A DNA stretch of 64,000 bases from Tillus elongatus (Eukaryota; Arthropoda; Insecta; Coleoptera; Cleridae), in NCBI GenBank assembly GCA_964006375.1, contig OZ023266.1, positions 12,949,565 to 13,013,564 of the forward strand, given 5' to 3'. The translations under genes were made by a program, and so were the position numbers. This document shows, one piece after another, positions 9,839 through 21,557 of this stretch (positions within the stretch are counted from its first letter, which is position 1; each line of letters begins with the position of its first letter). Below the pieces are notes generated by a model. That model saw only the letters and a list, made by a program, of their open reading frames with translations, made no database searches and was not told the DNA's origin.

Positions 9839-12832
9839 ATGGCAGTGTATGATGAATATGCTGATATGCTTGACTTAAGTAATGTAAATATTGTGGCCAA
9901 ATCATTGTCGCTCGATCAACTTAATGTTGACAAGCTAGGGAGCCTCCCTCTCCTCTCAGTACTTCACCTAAATATTAGAAGCATAAAAAAAAACTTTAAC
10001 GAGTTACTGATTTTTTTGAAATCGCTGGAGGGAGGTAACATTGATTGTCTAATCTTAAGTGAAACTTGGTCAGTAAGCAACCTGAATAACTTCCACATAG
10101 AAGGGTATAATGCATTTTATAATGAAGGATCATATAATCAAAATGATGGATTAATAGTGTACATTAAAACTACCCTAAACGCGAACTCAGAATGTCTAAA
10201 TCTGGCAGAGTTAACTGTTATTAATTTGTCATTTGGAATTCAGAATCGGAAGATCAGTATTACGGGAATTTATCGACCCCCATCTAGTGACTTAAATCTA
10301 TTCATAAATGAACTGGAGGCTTTTATTCTAAATAAAACTAGGGCTGATATAGACTTGATAGTTGGTGACATTAATATTGACCTGTTGAATCTTCAAAATC
10401 CTTCAAGCCTCACTTATATCAATGTACTTGAAAAAAATGGATATATTGCCTGCATTAATTCTCCCACGCGCATTACGGACAGATCTGAAAGCTGTATCGA
10501 TCACATGTTCTTACGGTATAGTAAAAATTTTGACAAAGAGATGAAGGGTGATGGGTCTGCAACAAGATCTTACATAATAAAGTCGGATGTTACCGATCAC
10601 TACCCTGTATTTCTGACGATTGATTTGGGTGGTGGTCTTCACTCTGATGAAACTAACATTGCTAGTGCGAGTCATGGAAACGGCACGTACCAAAGAATAG
10701 ATGAGGTAGAATACTTAAAAAACTTGGAAACAACAGAGTGGGATGATATTATTTATTGTGAAGATGTGCAGGGTGCTGTGGATGGGTTTGTAAATAAACT
10801 AAGTACTATAGTACAGAAGTCAAAGGTTGTATTACCTATTAATAAAACTAGAAAGAAAAGCCCATGGATAACGAATGGTCTTGTTGCATCACTTAAAACT
10901 AGAGACAAATTAAAAATTAAGTGGCTTAATGACAGGAATAATAGGCAACTGGAACTGGAATATAAAGTCTATAAAAACAAGTTGACTAATTTAATAAAGA
11001 TTACCAAGAGTAATTACTATAAAGGTAGGGTCGTGAATGCAGGAAAAGATATCAGGAAAATATGGAATGTTATTTCAGACGTTGCATTGGGCAGAGGTAA
11101 AGACCAGGGAAGAATTGAAGCCGTGAGAATAAGCGACAATGAAGTGGTACGAGATAAGAAACAAATAGCAAATATTTTCAACAGGTATTTTGTGTCAGTG
11201 GGTGCTGAGGATTCTAATGTTGGTACACAAACGGTGCATTATCAGACTGCAAGATCAGGCGCCAGTTCGTTTTTCCTCCGCCCTGTTTCTGGTAGTGAAA
11301 TTACTATTATAATTGGTAAATTAAAGGCAAGATCTGCACCTGGCATGGACGGATTGGGTGGTAGGCTTTTCCAGGTTGGTCATCTTTTTTTGGTTGAACC
11401 AATCGTTCACATAATAAACAGAATTTTTGAAACAGGTTTGGTGCCCGAGCAGTTTAAGATATCTGTAGTTTCGCCCATATTTAAAACAGGAAGTCGAATT
11501 GACCCCGCCAACTATCGCCCCATAAGCTTACTTAACACGCTGGCCAAAATATTTGAGAAAGCTCTTTATTTACGACTTACTGAGTATTTCAATAAAAATA
11601 ACTTAATATCTATTAATCAGTTTGGCTTCAGGGAAAACTATTCTACCGAACAGGCCCTACACAAACTTTGCTCGAAGGTGTTGACTAATTTTGATAAAGA
11701 TTTAAAAACAGTTGGAATATTTTTAGACCTTCATAAGGCATTTGATACGGTGAGCCACCACATACTGATGAAAAAACTGGACCGGGTGGGTGTAAGGGGT
11801 GTAGGCCTCACTTTAATTGGGAACTACTTGAACAACCGACAGCAGGTAGTAAAAATAGGTAATGTTCTAAGTAATCCACAAGTAATAAAATGTGGGGTTC
11901 CTCAGGGGTCTATACTGGGGCCCATACTGTTTTTGATTTACATAAATGACATCCTTGAGAAATTTGAGACCCGCTGCGATCTTGTAGCTTATGCGGATGA
12001 TATTGTGATGATGTATGGTGCAAATACCTGGAGCGAGGCTGCTGTGTGCAGTTCTAATATTTTTCAAGACCTTGTTGCGTCTTTGGCTTCTAACAATCTA
12101 AATCTGAGCGCAAAGAAGTCGAAGGTTATCACTTTTTCACCTACGAGGGTGGGTCTCCCGCACATTGTTCCCGTAATACGAGTGAAAGATGAAATAATCA
12201 AGTGCGAGACTAACGTGAAGTATCTGGGGATCATCATAGACCAGCATCTAAAATGGAATTGTCATCTTGAAACCCTGAACAAAAGGCTCAGGAAATTTGT
12301 ACATATTTTTTATATTCTACGAGGCATCTTAAGTCAAAGGATTTTGCTTCTGACGTATGATAGCCTGGTCCAGTCAATTTTGAGGTATGGAATATCGTGT
12401 TGGGGATCGGCATATGACACTTACATGAATCCTTTACGCATCACACAGAACTTTATAATGAAGACTATATTGAACAAGGAGATTAAATATCCCACTAACT
12501 TGTTGTATAACCAGGCAACCAATGTACTCAATATCACTGGATTGTACATAATGGCACTCATACAATACACGCACACAACTATAAGCCTTCAGAAATTGTT
12601 AACGCATGGTTACAGTACAAGGGGCAAAATGGGTGATTTTATGACGGCTGCGGCGTGTAGAAAGAACATTTCACAGCGTTATGTATCGTATCTTGGTCCA
12701 GTGCTACTTAATCTTGTGCCACTGGAGATTAAAAAAATGAAAGATAATTATAAGTTTAGGAAAAAACTTTTAAATCATTTAATTGAGAACTTTGTAACAT
12801 TTGAGCAAGTGATACGGGAAAAGAGGGAATGA
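9839..12832 (+). CDS. LINE ORF2: apurinic endonuclease plus reverse transcriptase
   Basis: The 997-residue protein would nick target DNA and copy the element RNA by target-primed reverse transcription. Residues 40-260 are an APE-type endonuclease: LNIRS near 44, SETW at 74-77 with catalytic Glu75, GIYRPPSS, VGDIN at 175-179, and DHYP with His254. The reverse transcriptase follows with NYRPISLLNT, QFGFRENYSTEQAL, FLDLHKAFDTVSHH, GVPQGSILGP and YADD at 718-721, then the thumb motif YLGIIID. No RNase H domain follows. Domain order, length and lack of RNase H fit the CR1/L2/Jockey assemblage. The exact clade is not decidable by eye. There are no stops or frameshifts. Confidence 0.92.
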   Translation: MAVYDEYADMLDLSNVNIVAKSLSLDQLNVDKLGSLPLLSVLHLNIRSIKKNFNELLIFLKSLEGGNIDCLILSETWSVSNLNNFHIEGYNAFYNEGSYNQNDGLIVYIKTTLNANSECLNLAELTVINLSFGIQNRKISITGIYRPPSSDLNLFINELEAFILNKTRADIDLIVGDINIDLLNLQNPSSLTYINVLEKNGYIACINSPTRITDRSESCIDHMFLRYSKNFDKEMKGDGSATRSYIIKSDVTDHYPVFLTIDLGGGLHSDETNIASASHGNGTYQRIDEVEYLKNLETTEWDDIIYCEDVQGAVDGFVNKLSTIVQKSKVVLPINKTRKKSPWITNGLVASLKTRDKLKIKWLNDRNNRQLELEYKVYKNKLTNLIKITKSNYYKGRVVNAGKDIRKIWNVISDVALGRGKDQGRIEAVRISDNEVVRDKKQIANIFNRYFVSVGAEDSNVGTQTVHYQTARSGASSFFLRPVSGSEITIIIGKLKARSAPGMDGLGGRLFQVGHLFLVEPIVHIINRIFETGLVPEQFKISVVSPIFKTGSRIDPANYRPISLLNTLAKIFEKALYLRLTEYFNKNNLISINQFGFRENYSTEQALHKLCSKVLTNFDKDLKTVGIFLDLHKAFDTVSHHILMKKLDRVGVRGVGLTLIGNYLNNRQQVVKIGNVLSNPQVIKCGVPQGSILGPILFLIYINDILEKFETRCDLVAYADDIVMMYGANTWSEAAVCSSNIFQDLVASLASNNLNLSAKKSKVITFSPTRVGLPHIVPVIRVKDEIIKCETNVKYLGIIIDQHLKWNCHLETLNKRLRKFVHIFYILRGILSQRILLLTYDSLVQSILRYGISCWGSAYDTYMNPLRITQNFIMKTILNKEIKYPTNLLYNQATNVLNITGLYIMALIQYTHTTISLQKLLTHGYSTRGKMGDFMTAAACRKNISQRYVSYLGPVLLNLVPLEIKKMKDNYKFRKKLLNHLIENFVTFEQVIREKRE

Positions 12833-13302
12833 TGTTTTCATACTGCGTGTATATATTTGGATAATGAATGTACATGAAAGGGTGTGGATGTGTGGGAATG
12901 TGTGAGTGTGAGTGCGCGTACGTGAGAGACTTGGTGGGTATTTAACTTGGTAAGTGAGTGTTATTTTCAATTGTGATTGGGTAGGTATATATTGAATCGG
13001 GAAACAAGTGGTTTAGTAATTTGTTGCAAATATCGGATCTTCCTCTTTCCTCCTTTTTATTGTGATGAGAGGGGAGTAGACTTTAATCACGGCTGATTGT
13101 AGAGATCATTTAATGGTAAATAATAGAGATAAGATTGGAGAACCGGATCATACGGACGTGATACGTCCTGTTGCACTGTAGCTGGAAAGATGCAACTGCT
13201 CTGTAGAATATGTAGGAGGAGTTTTTCAGCACATACAAGTTCTTCTGAACTTACGTGCTACTGTTCTTAATATTAGTCAGTAAGTATTATTGTATGTATG
13301 GG

Positions 13303-13344
13303 AAATAAATAAATAAATAAATAAATAAATAAAATAAATAAATA
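13303..13344 (+). repeat. (AAAT)n LINE tail
   Basis: A short run of GAAATAAATAAATAAATAAA with one extra A directly follows the LINE 3' UTR. It is interpreted as the simple-repeat 3' tail of the element. Confidence 0.75.
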
Positions 13345-13399
13345 ACTAGACTTCATAATTCCCTTCGACGTGGCCAACCGTGACAGTCCCCCCTCTACA

Positions 13400-13889
13400 C
13401 TTTGTTATCATGGGGGAGGCCAGGATAGGACTAGGCAGACTAGCCTGCAATGACAGACTGAAGGCCAACCCACGCTGCATGATTCAGGAGATCGTAAAGG
13501 AGCCCATGCTTGATATGAGGTCTGACTTCGCGAACCCGCGAACCTGAAGGAAAAATAAGTTTAGAGTGGTGATCCCCGACCGCAAAGCATAACGGGGGGG
13601 AGACGCCAGGCCTACCAAGGGACAGCCTCGTCTGGTTCACGGACGGATCCGGAATGGAGCGTGGGACGGGGGCAGGCGTTTATTCGGAAGGACCGAGGGT
13701 CACAGTATTTCCCTCGGGGCTCACGCAACGGTCTCTCAGGCCGAAGTGTACGCAATCTTGCACTGCGTACGAGAGAACAAGAGGAGGGGCTACACCAACA
13801 AGCAACAAGCGGATCCTCATAGCCACAGACAGCCAGACCCTAAGTAGCCTACGGGTAAATTCCAGGCTGGTTAGTGAATGCCGAGACAA

Positions 13890-13890
<1 letters not shown>
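13400..13890 (+). pseudogene. I-superfamily LINE fragment, RNase H domain
   Basis: A GC-rich segment unlike its surroundings. Translation gives WFTDGSGMERGTGAGVYSEG (RNase H first Asp). After a frame change it continues with AEVYAI (catalytic Glu) and ILIATDSQT (second Asp). This is the RNase H that follows the reverse transcriptase in I/Loa/R1-type LINEs. At least two frame changes are needed, so it is dead. It ends abruptly at about 13888, where an AT-core repeat flank (TTTTTTGAGTTATCGG) begins. Confidence 0.7.
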
Positions 13891-14619
<729 letters not shown>

Positions 14620-14620
<1 letters not shown>

Positions 14621-15520
14621 TGTTGACAATTTTAAGCATAACAGAGAAAACTTATTAGTTTATTAGTTGATTGTTTTCGGAAAACACTGTATAACTAACG
14701 AAGTGAGATATCTTAAACATGCCACCCAGCCAAAATCGCTAAAAGATTAATCATCTCAAGTCAAAGCTCAAGGTATCAGCATCTGAAATATCGTATGGAG
14801 CAAATCAATCATCGGGAGTCATATGTGAAGGAAACGAAAAAATATCATATGTGGGTCAATTTCCGCCAATTGTTCAACTAGCTATATACGAGGACTGGAT
14901 ACTCTTTAATTTATCGAAAAAATATCAGGTTTGAGCAAAGCCTTGTAAATTTCAGGCGTTAGTGGAAAAAATAAAACGAAACTGCTGCAGCAAGGACACA
15001 TTGGAGAACCCAATTCGCCACAACACATTTTTCAGACTTGACCATCGTTTTGCCAACTACGTTAGCATCATCAAAGAGTTGAATAATCTAAGCTAATGAA
15101 ACATAGAAATAATGTTTATACATTAGTTGACAAGCAATCGCGAACGAAGCCCTAAACAAAGGTATACTGTTTTGTCGGAAGCTCCTATAATTAAACTTCC
15201 ATTACCAGCTATTATAAAGACAACCTGCCTTTATAGGATATTATATCTAAGAAAGAGACACTAATGACGGCTATAACAAGTTTTTTTAATATACAGAGCA
15301 CAGTCAAAATTCTGTTCACCTTAAATATATTTCTACATGTTTCTCTGAGACTTATTTCACTCAAAATTCACTAACAATTACAAAAACAAGGTATACTATG
15401 AGTGAAGATTAAAACCTGTGCTGAGCATGTAACGTATCACACGTTTTACAAGTTATATATTTATTATAACGTTCATTGCTACACGATTACATTATTTTCT
15501 CAGTCAATGATTGCATTATT
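14620..15520. repeat. unassigned DNA with a decayed Penelope terminal repeat
   Basis: Positions 14990-15085 carry the terminal-repeat order on the minus strand: TTGGAGAACCC, CACAACACATT, GACTTGACCATCG, and a ribozyme remnant at 15034-15078 in which CTGATGA has become TTGATGA and GAAAC has become AAAAC. The rest shows no gene or repeat that could be identified. Confidence 0.5.
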
Positions 15521-15897
15521 TTGTGAGAGCTTCGGTGGTTCAGGGGTAAGAAGGTGTGCCTCTGAACCAAAGGGTACTGGGTTCGATCCCAGGGTACTCC
15601 TTTCACTTTTTCAGTACATACTGTAATATTCACATCAACCGAGGTTCTGGCATTGTATTTGAGCAAGTTGAATGTCTGCACGTTCCGACCTTCGGAGGGG
15701 GAGTAAAGCCGTCGGTCTCGTGTCAATGCGATGTTGGGAACGTTAAAGATCCCTACCCTTCTTACAGAAAGAGAGGGGTTCGGCAAAATTTCTAGGAGAG
15801 TGAGGTGAAACTGCTCCCTGGAGTCGGTGATTGGCCATAGTCGCGGAAATAGGCCGATGTTAAAAGAAACAAAACACACAAATTAACATTATTTTGT
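15514..15897 (+). mobile_element. tRNA-derived SINE, second full-length copy
   Basis: Same family as 4346-4712. It has the A-box-like GGTTCAGGGGTAAGAAGG, the B-box GGTTCGATCCC, the same body and an AAAGAAACAAAACAC 3' end. An 11-bp direct repeat CATTATTTTGT flanks it at 15514-15524 and 15887-15897. Frames of 79 and 130 codons across the element are chance. Confidence 0.85.
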
Positions 15898-16184
15898 TAG
15901 TCGATGAAATTTATTATTTTCACTAGTCAGTGAAAAGTTACTACTTTCCTACTCAATGAATTATAATATAACATCTTAAAAACATGCCCATAGAAACACA
16001 TATTCTCTGTTATCCACTGAACCTTTGCAGTTCATAGCCGCTTCAATCTCGTTTGCGTTTGCGGTTGTCAAGATTGATAAGAGATAAGTCTTTGTAAGGC
16101 ACTGAAATGATCCGAAAGATCTCTTTTTCAACAAACTTTAACAGAGTTAAAAATGCTAAGAACAACTAGCTAAATAGAAGAAAA

Positions 16185-16935
16185 AGTCTGGACGCAGCAA
16201 GTGCGTTATGGAAGTAAATTTTTATAAAAATGATTTGAATAGCAAATATGTCATTGCAATGCAAGCAGTCATCAATTTGGTTACCGGTATAACCTAGATA
16301 GTAGAAAAAATGTGCCATATTTTATCAAAATAACTTATTGTTTGAACATGTACAAAAATTTTCCGACAATAAACTTCAAATGTTGGTTTCCTATCCAACA
16401 AACCTTAGGTTAATAGCAAATTGAGTTATTGAAATTTGAAGCATTTAATGAAAATTTGCTACAAAAACGCACTTACTGCGTCTCGATTTTTTTCTTACAA
16501 ACAGATTTCAATAAAAAATTCAATAAAATAATGGTGTTTGAAAAATAATGTAGGGATCACCAACGACTTATGGGCCAGCCTGCGATTGTCAAAATAATTT
16601 TATAAGATGCAGCTCAAGACATATTATGTATATAATTAACTTATAAAATTTTTTCTCGTCTCTTGTATAATAATAATTATATTGAGCTTTACCGTAAAAA
16701 TGCGTCACCCTGTATATATGGTAACAGATAAAAACTGAACGTAAACCCGGATATGGATTCTAGGGGACCTAGTTTGCGCTCATTTGAAGAAATCTTTTTA
16801 AAATTCTAAAGTCGGGGTCTTCTCATTGACGAATTGTTTGTACGAAAATTAGCTAAACATTATGGACCGTTAAACCATAAATTTAACTAAAACCACCGCC
16901 AAAGCATCAGAGATAAATAACTAACCTGTTGCATA
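16185..16935 (-). repeat. hairpin-TIR element within an inverted composite repeat
   Basis: 16185-16497 is bounded by GACGCAGCAAGTGCGTTATG at one end and the inverted ACGCACTTACTGCGTC at the other, giving a roughly 315-bp non-autonomous element with inverted termini. It matches 36167-36500 in reverse, including GTTACCGGTATAACCTA and AACCTTAGGTTAATAGC. The sequence beyond (16540-16740) carries the inverted GGTGATCCC/CAGGGTGACGC block. 16740-16935 is the inverted CCAAAGCATCAGAGA block of the composite repeat at 1190 and 34875. Confidence 0.65.
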
Positions 16936-17279
16936 TCAGCCCTTTTTGTAAAACTTCGATCTTTTATATCTGTTGACAAACATCACAAACACATTTTAGT
17001 ACATCCACTAACATTAATAAAATCGTAAAGGAATAATTTGCACTTGTATATTAAAATTCCCAAATAACACAAATAATTTGTCAACTGAAATTGAAAACAG
17101 ATAAACGATCTAATAATATACGATAAACGTCAGCTACAGCGTATAACTGACCTGCGCAATGATATCAAATGTTCAGTTGCTAGGTAACGACTCAGGCATA
17201 CTAGATCTTATATACCTATAAACCAGTTTTTATCATTGCCAATAAAAAGCGGTGATATTAAATATAAATGTTTCAAATT

Positions 17280-17280
<1 letters not shown>
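16935..17280. other. unassigned sequence
   Basis: AT-rich DNA without a recognisable gene, repeat or RNA feature. Confidence 0.35.
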
Positions 17281-17908
<628 letters not shown>

Positions 17909-17918
17909 CCCCCATCCT
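17909..17918 (-). promoter_or_regulatory. polypurine tract
   Basis: The minus strand reads GGATGGGGG(A/G) immediately upstream of the 3' LTR. This is where plus-strand DNA synthesis would be primed during reverse transcription. Confidence 0.75.
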
Positions 17919-18196
17919 TAAAACGAACCTCCTCCTGGAAGCTGAGTTGTTGACCTGCCGGGTGCCGGTTGAATTTCTGGTTGATCAGCTGACACCTGTT
18001 TATTTTTGTGAGCCTGAAACCACTTCACGAAAAAATAGATAATCAAAATTAAGAACACAATGTAAAGCACTATTGTCCATAAACTAGGGGTGTAATAATT
18101 TGGGTTGAACTCTCCTGAAATGGGTATGATGGGATGTGCTGAAATATCTTTCAGGTTGAGGGTCTTCAAGTCGATCTTGAGTGTGGGTATATTCTC
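17918..18196 (-). pseudogene. env-like C-terminus with transmembrane anchor (out of frame)
   Basis: The frame contains one strongly hydrophobic segment (LWTIVLYIVFLILIIYFFV) followed by a lysine-bearing, proline- and glutamine-rich tail. This is the expected membrane anchor and cytoplasmic tail of an errantivirus envelope. It lies in a different frame from the main env frame (18084-19523). The two overlap, and the shift coincides with a run of eight A on the minus strand near 18196-18203. It is best read as the displaced 3' end of env. Confidence 0.8.
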
Positions 18197-19570
18197 TTTT
18201 TTTTAATTTTAGTGACAACTCGTTAAATAGCAACGGTTTCCCAAATGTTTTCTCCAGGAACGCTAATTCTTGTTGTCTGAAGAATATCTTGCAACCCTTT
18301 TCCTTCAGCAAGTAGATTCCCTTAAGTTTTCTGGTAACTGTTTCTTTTTGGCAATTAATTTCTAGAGTTTCTTCTGTGGGAAATACTGCCAAATATTGGT
18401 TTATTTCAGGAATAATTTCGATGTTGTTGCTTTTTATGTCCAGTTTGATGAACTGGCATTGAGAAGAGTTTCCTGTGGTGAGCACTTGTTCTTCGCATAA
18501 GGCCCTATGGTTAGTTTGTATTTTATTCGAGCAGTGAAATATTTCGCCTTCGGTACATATGTCACTGAGAGCCTTTACAATTTTATTATTGGGGTTTTTA
18601 ATTGATTTCAATAAGTATTTAACATCAGGAATTATTGTTACGAATTCTGATTCGTACTTTGTTGGAATTGGGAGTAAATAGTGAAGTTCAAATATTTCCT
18701 CATAGTCAATAGGTACAGAAAGAAAATAGTGTATTATATCACCTTCTAATTTACAAGTAATTTTCATAATGGCTTCAAAATTTAATATGTTTTCGTATTT
18801 TAATTCATAAGGAAATTTTTCGTTATAAAATGAGGATATCTTTTGTAATTCTAAAAATAAATCATGAGGTTTCATTACGCTAGGATGAATAGTGTTGAGT
18901 TTACAAAATGTGAGAGAATTTTCAATATCATGTAGTAAATTAAATATAATGTTGTACATCATAATCAATTGATTATACAAGTCTTTAGCAAAAAGAACAT
19001 TTTGATGCGTAGCCACACCTTTAATTATTTCATTTAATTCGAGTATTCTTGATTTTAATAAAATCTGATTATGCCTAATATCCCCAACTGTGGTGTTGAA
19101 TTTTTGTATAATATTATGACTAACGCTATACTGCATCTTTAACTGTTCTTGTAATCGCAGCTGGTTTGTACGTAAATGTAATAAGATATCATCAATTCTT
19201 TTGCCGTCTGCTGCATTTAAATTACCGGTCACGTATTTAACTAATGTACCAAGTCCATTAACAAGACCTCTCTTATTTCTAATATTACTAGAATGAGTAA
19301 AAATATTTCTTATCTTATCGTTAATATTACTACGGCTATATTGAACTATTTTTTTATAGTTTTCTAATTCTAGATTATAAACGCTATTATTTACACTAAT
19401 TCTAATATTACTATACTGGGTGCTTAAATTATTATACTCATCGTATAAAGGTTTTAAATCATAATAATGTACAAACGTGTGTTCTGTCCATTGCAACTTT
19501 GCGGGACCTAAATTGATTGGCAATAAGCCAAGGTTATGGCTGATGTCTCTTATTTCTGCTCCTTGTCCGA
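18084..19570 (-). CDS. env: env-like gene, ectodomain (frameshifted at 3' end)
   Basis: A 479-codon frame resembles baculovirus F-like envelope proteins of insect errantiviruses, which would mediate membrane fusion. A furin-type site RNKR lies at residues 82-85 (counted from 19523), directly followed by a glycine-rich stretch (GLVNGLG) that fits the fusion-peptide region. A helical region and several cysteines (CTEGEIFHC) follow. The frame starts at a TTG at 19523 and is open further upstream, overlapping the end of pol, which fits expression from a spliced RNA. No signal peptide is visible in this exon. The last residues diverge after the A-run near 18200, and the true anchor continues in the next frame. 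Confidence 0.82.
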
Positions 19571-20062
19571 TTGAGAGGGACCTGGAAGATTTTTAAACTT
19601 ATAAGCTTGTTTTCTTGGCCTTCTGATATTTGATAAATGAATTTTTTCATGAGTATTGTGATGCTTAGGATTAATTTTTGCAGTTTTTAAATCGGTATTT
19701 ACTGCAGTTATTTTTTCCGGTTTAAATTTATTTTTGGTTTTCGATTGCTTTTGCTTATTTTTAACAAATACTTGTTCCGGAATTTCGGGTAGTTCTTCCC
19801 TACTCATGTTACACTTTTCAATTACTGTTTGTTTTTTCTCAAGTATTTTCTTATTTAAAATCTCATAGAGAAGTTTAATCTTCCCTTTGTGGTTTTCTAT
19901 ATAGTTATTAACAATTTGTTTATCTATTTCTAAATTAAAAGGGGAATCTATTTCCAAATGACCAGTTATTATTTCATAGGGTTTAAGATTTGTTACCGAG
20001 TGTATTGTATTATTGTAGGCTAACAATGCGTAATTTACTTTTATTTCTATGCTATCTTTTTA
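19550..20062 (-). pseudogene. pol: integrase C-terminal part of pol (separate frame)
   Basis: The frame encodes LKPYEIITG, the conserved block that follows the catalytic core in Ty3/gypsy integrases, then a lysine-rich tail ending with stop at 19550. It is out of frame with the preceding integrase core. The shift lies in the short A-run around 20056-20062, where the upstream frame ends in TAG. In an intact element it would be fused to the rest of pol. Confidence 0.8.
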
Positions 20063-20346
20063 TATTCATTTTGGTTATTAAAAAGCCGTATATGCTCAAT
20101 TAGAGTAGAATGAAAGCGTTCAATTAGTCCATTTGATTCTGGATGCTGTGAACTAATAAAATGTAATTTTACTTTATGGAGCTCAAATAATTCTCTAAGT
20201 AAAGAGCTCTTAAATTCACCTGCATTATCCAGTATAATTTGTTCTGGTATACAGTGATGTGTAAAGTACTTTATTAAATTATTTACTATTTCTATAGCTT
20301 GTGCAGAATTTAATTTGTAAGCTTGTGCATATTTTGAAAAAAAAAA
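20063..20346 (-). pseudogene. pol: integrase catalytic core part of pol (separate frame)
   Basis: Between the two longer frames the minus strand still encodes the second half of the integrase core, including an ILDNAGEF-type block with the second catalytic Asp and an HPESNG block with the catalytic Glu. The first Asp (HIDCISLE) is in the upstream frame. The frame break coincides with a run of ten A on the plus strand at 20337-20346. Confidence 0.75.
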
Positions 20347-21557
20347 TCAATTATAGTTAAAAATTTTACATTTTCGAGTGATATGCAATCAATATGTAAT
20401 ATTTGAAAAGGTCTGATTGCAGTAGGCGTGACATTAAATTTTAGATTTAATGGTCGTCGGTCATACTTTGTTATTTGACAAATTTCACATTCATTAATAT
20501 AGGTTTGAATAGACTTCCTTTGATTAGGCCAATAGTATTTATTTTTAATTTGATTTTCAGTTTCATCAATCCCTCTGTGATTAGTCTTACTTTCATGATA
20601 ATTTTGAATTGTATTTACAATTTCATCTTCGTTTACTATATCGATCAATTTTTGTGTACACTTAATCATATTAATTTCTGAGTTCTTAAAATACTTCTGA
20701 AGGACAGTACTAAATTTTTCATACAATGGATCTTCAAAATATAAGTAATATTTTACTTTTGGCACTATGTAATCTTTTAAAAATTTAATAATTTCTTTCT
20801 CAGCATTATTCTTTGAAAATTGCACTAACATTCTTTGCTTATCTTTGAATAATTTTACAATTACAGGTACTGATGGTGAAAAGTTCACTTCTGAAATAAT
20901 TATTTGATTTTTACCAAAATTAACTGGACATTCGACTACTGGTACTCCAATTACAGGATTTTCATGATTTGAATGAATAGTTATGTCATCGTCGACATTA
21001 TTATCTATATCTTCGACTTCTACAATTAAAGATTGCGTTTCTTGAATATCGGTATTCCTAGCCTGAATTTCCTTATTAAAATTTTCCATATATTTAAATA
21101 GGGCACTTGAATCTTGTGCATTATTGTCATCTAAAATATTTAATTCTATACGGGATAAAGCGTCCGCATTTTTATTTAATGTTCCTTTTTTATAAGTAAT
21201 TTCGTATTCATACTCTTCAAGCTTAAGGCGCCATCTAAGCATTTTAGAATTTGGCTCTTTTAATGAGAATAGCCATTGAAGTGGCTTATGGTCTGTTACT
21301 ATTTGGAATTTTCTGCCATAAAGATATGGACGGAAATATTTTACGGCCCACACAATTGCCAATAATTCTTTCTCAATCGTTGAGTAGTTTGTCTCGGAGG
21401 TATTTAAAGTTCTTGACGCGTAAGCGCAAGGTAAATCGACACCAATTTTTCCTTGAGACAATACATCACCAATAGCAAAATTGCTTGCGTCTGTAGTCAG
21501 TACAAAAGGCTTTGTGAAATCGGGGTATTGAAGGATCGGTTCGTTAATTAATAATTA
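20310..21557 (-). CDS. pol: pol, RNase H and integrase N-terminal half
   Basis: Downstream of an in-frame TAA at 21557-21555 the same frame continues with RNase H (LTTDAS just before 21461, YSTIEKELLAIVWA, VTDHKPLQWL, NADALSRIE). It then runs into the integrase zinc-binding region (NHRG..., CEICQITK) and the first catalytic Asp (HIDC). It loses frame at the ten-base homopolymer near 20340. The 383 residues from the first internal Met are only the middle of the polyprotein. Confidence 0.85.

Larger units (their letters stand above)
8110..13344 (+). mobile_element. Jockey-superfamily LINE with two intact ORFs
   Basis: The unit comprises a GC-richer 5' leader starting near 8110-8140, ORF1 (8556-9218), a spacer of about 620 bases, ORF2 (9839-12832), a 3' UTR and an (AAAT)n-type tail (13303-13344). 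Ending in a simple AAAT repeat rather than poly(A) is common among CR1/L2-like LINEs. Both ORFs are uninterrupted, unlike every other LINE in the window, so this is the best candidate for a recently active copy. The 5' boundary is uncertain. AACTA occurs on both sides but is too short to establish a target duplication. Confidence 0.85.

Noticed and set aside
15487..15879. 130-codon frame across the SINE
   Set aside because: The corresponding frames in the other SINE copies are broken or shifted. It is a shadow of the SINE body.
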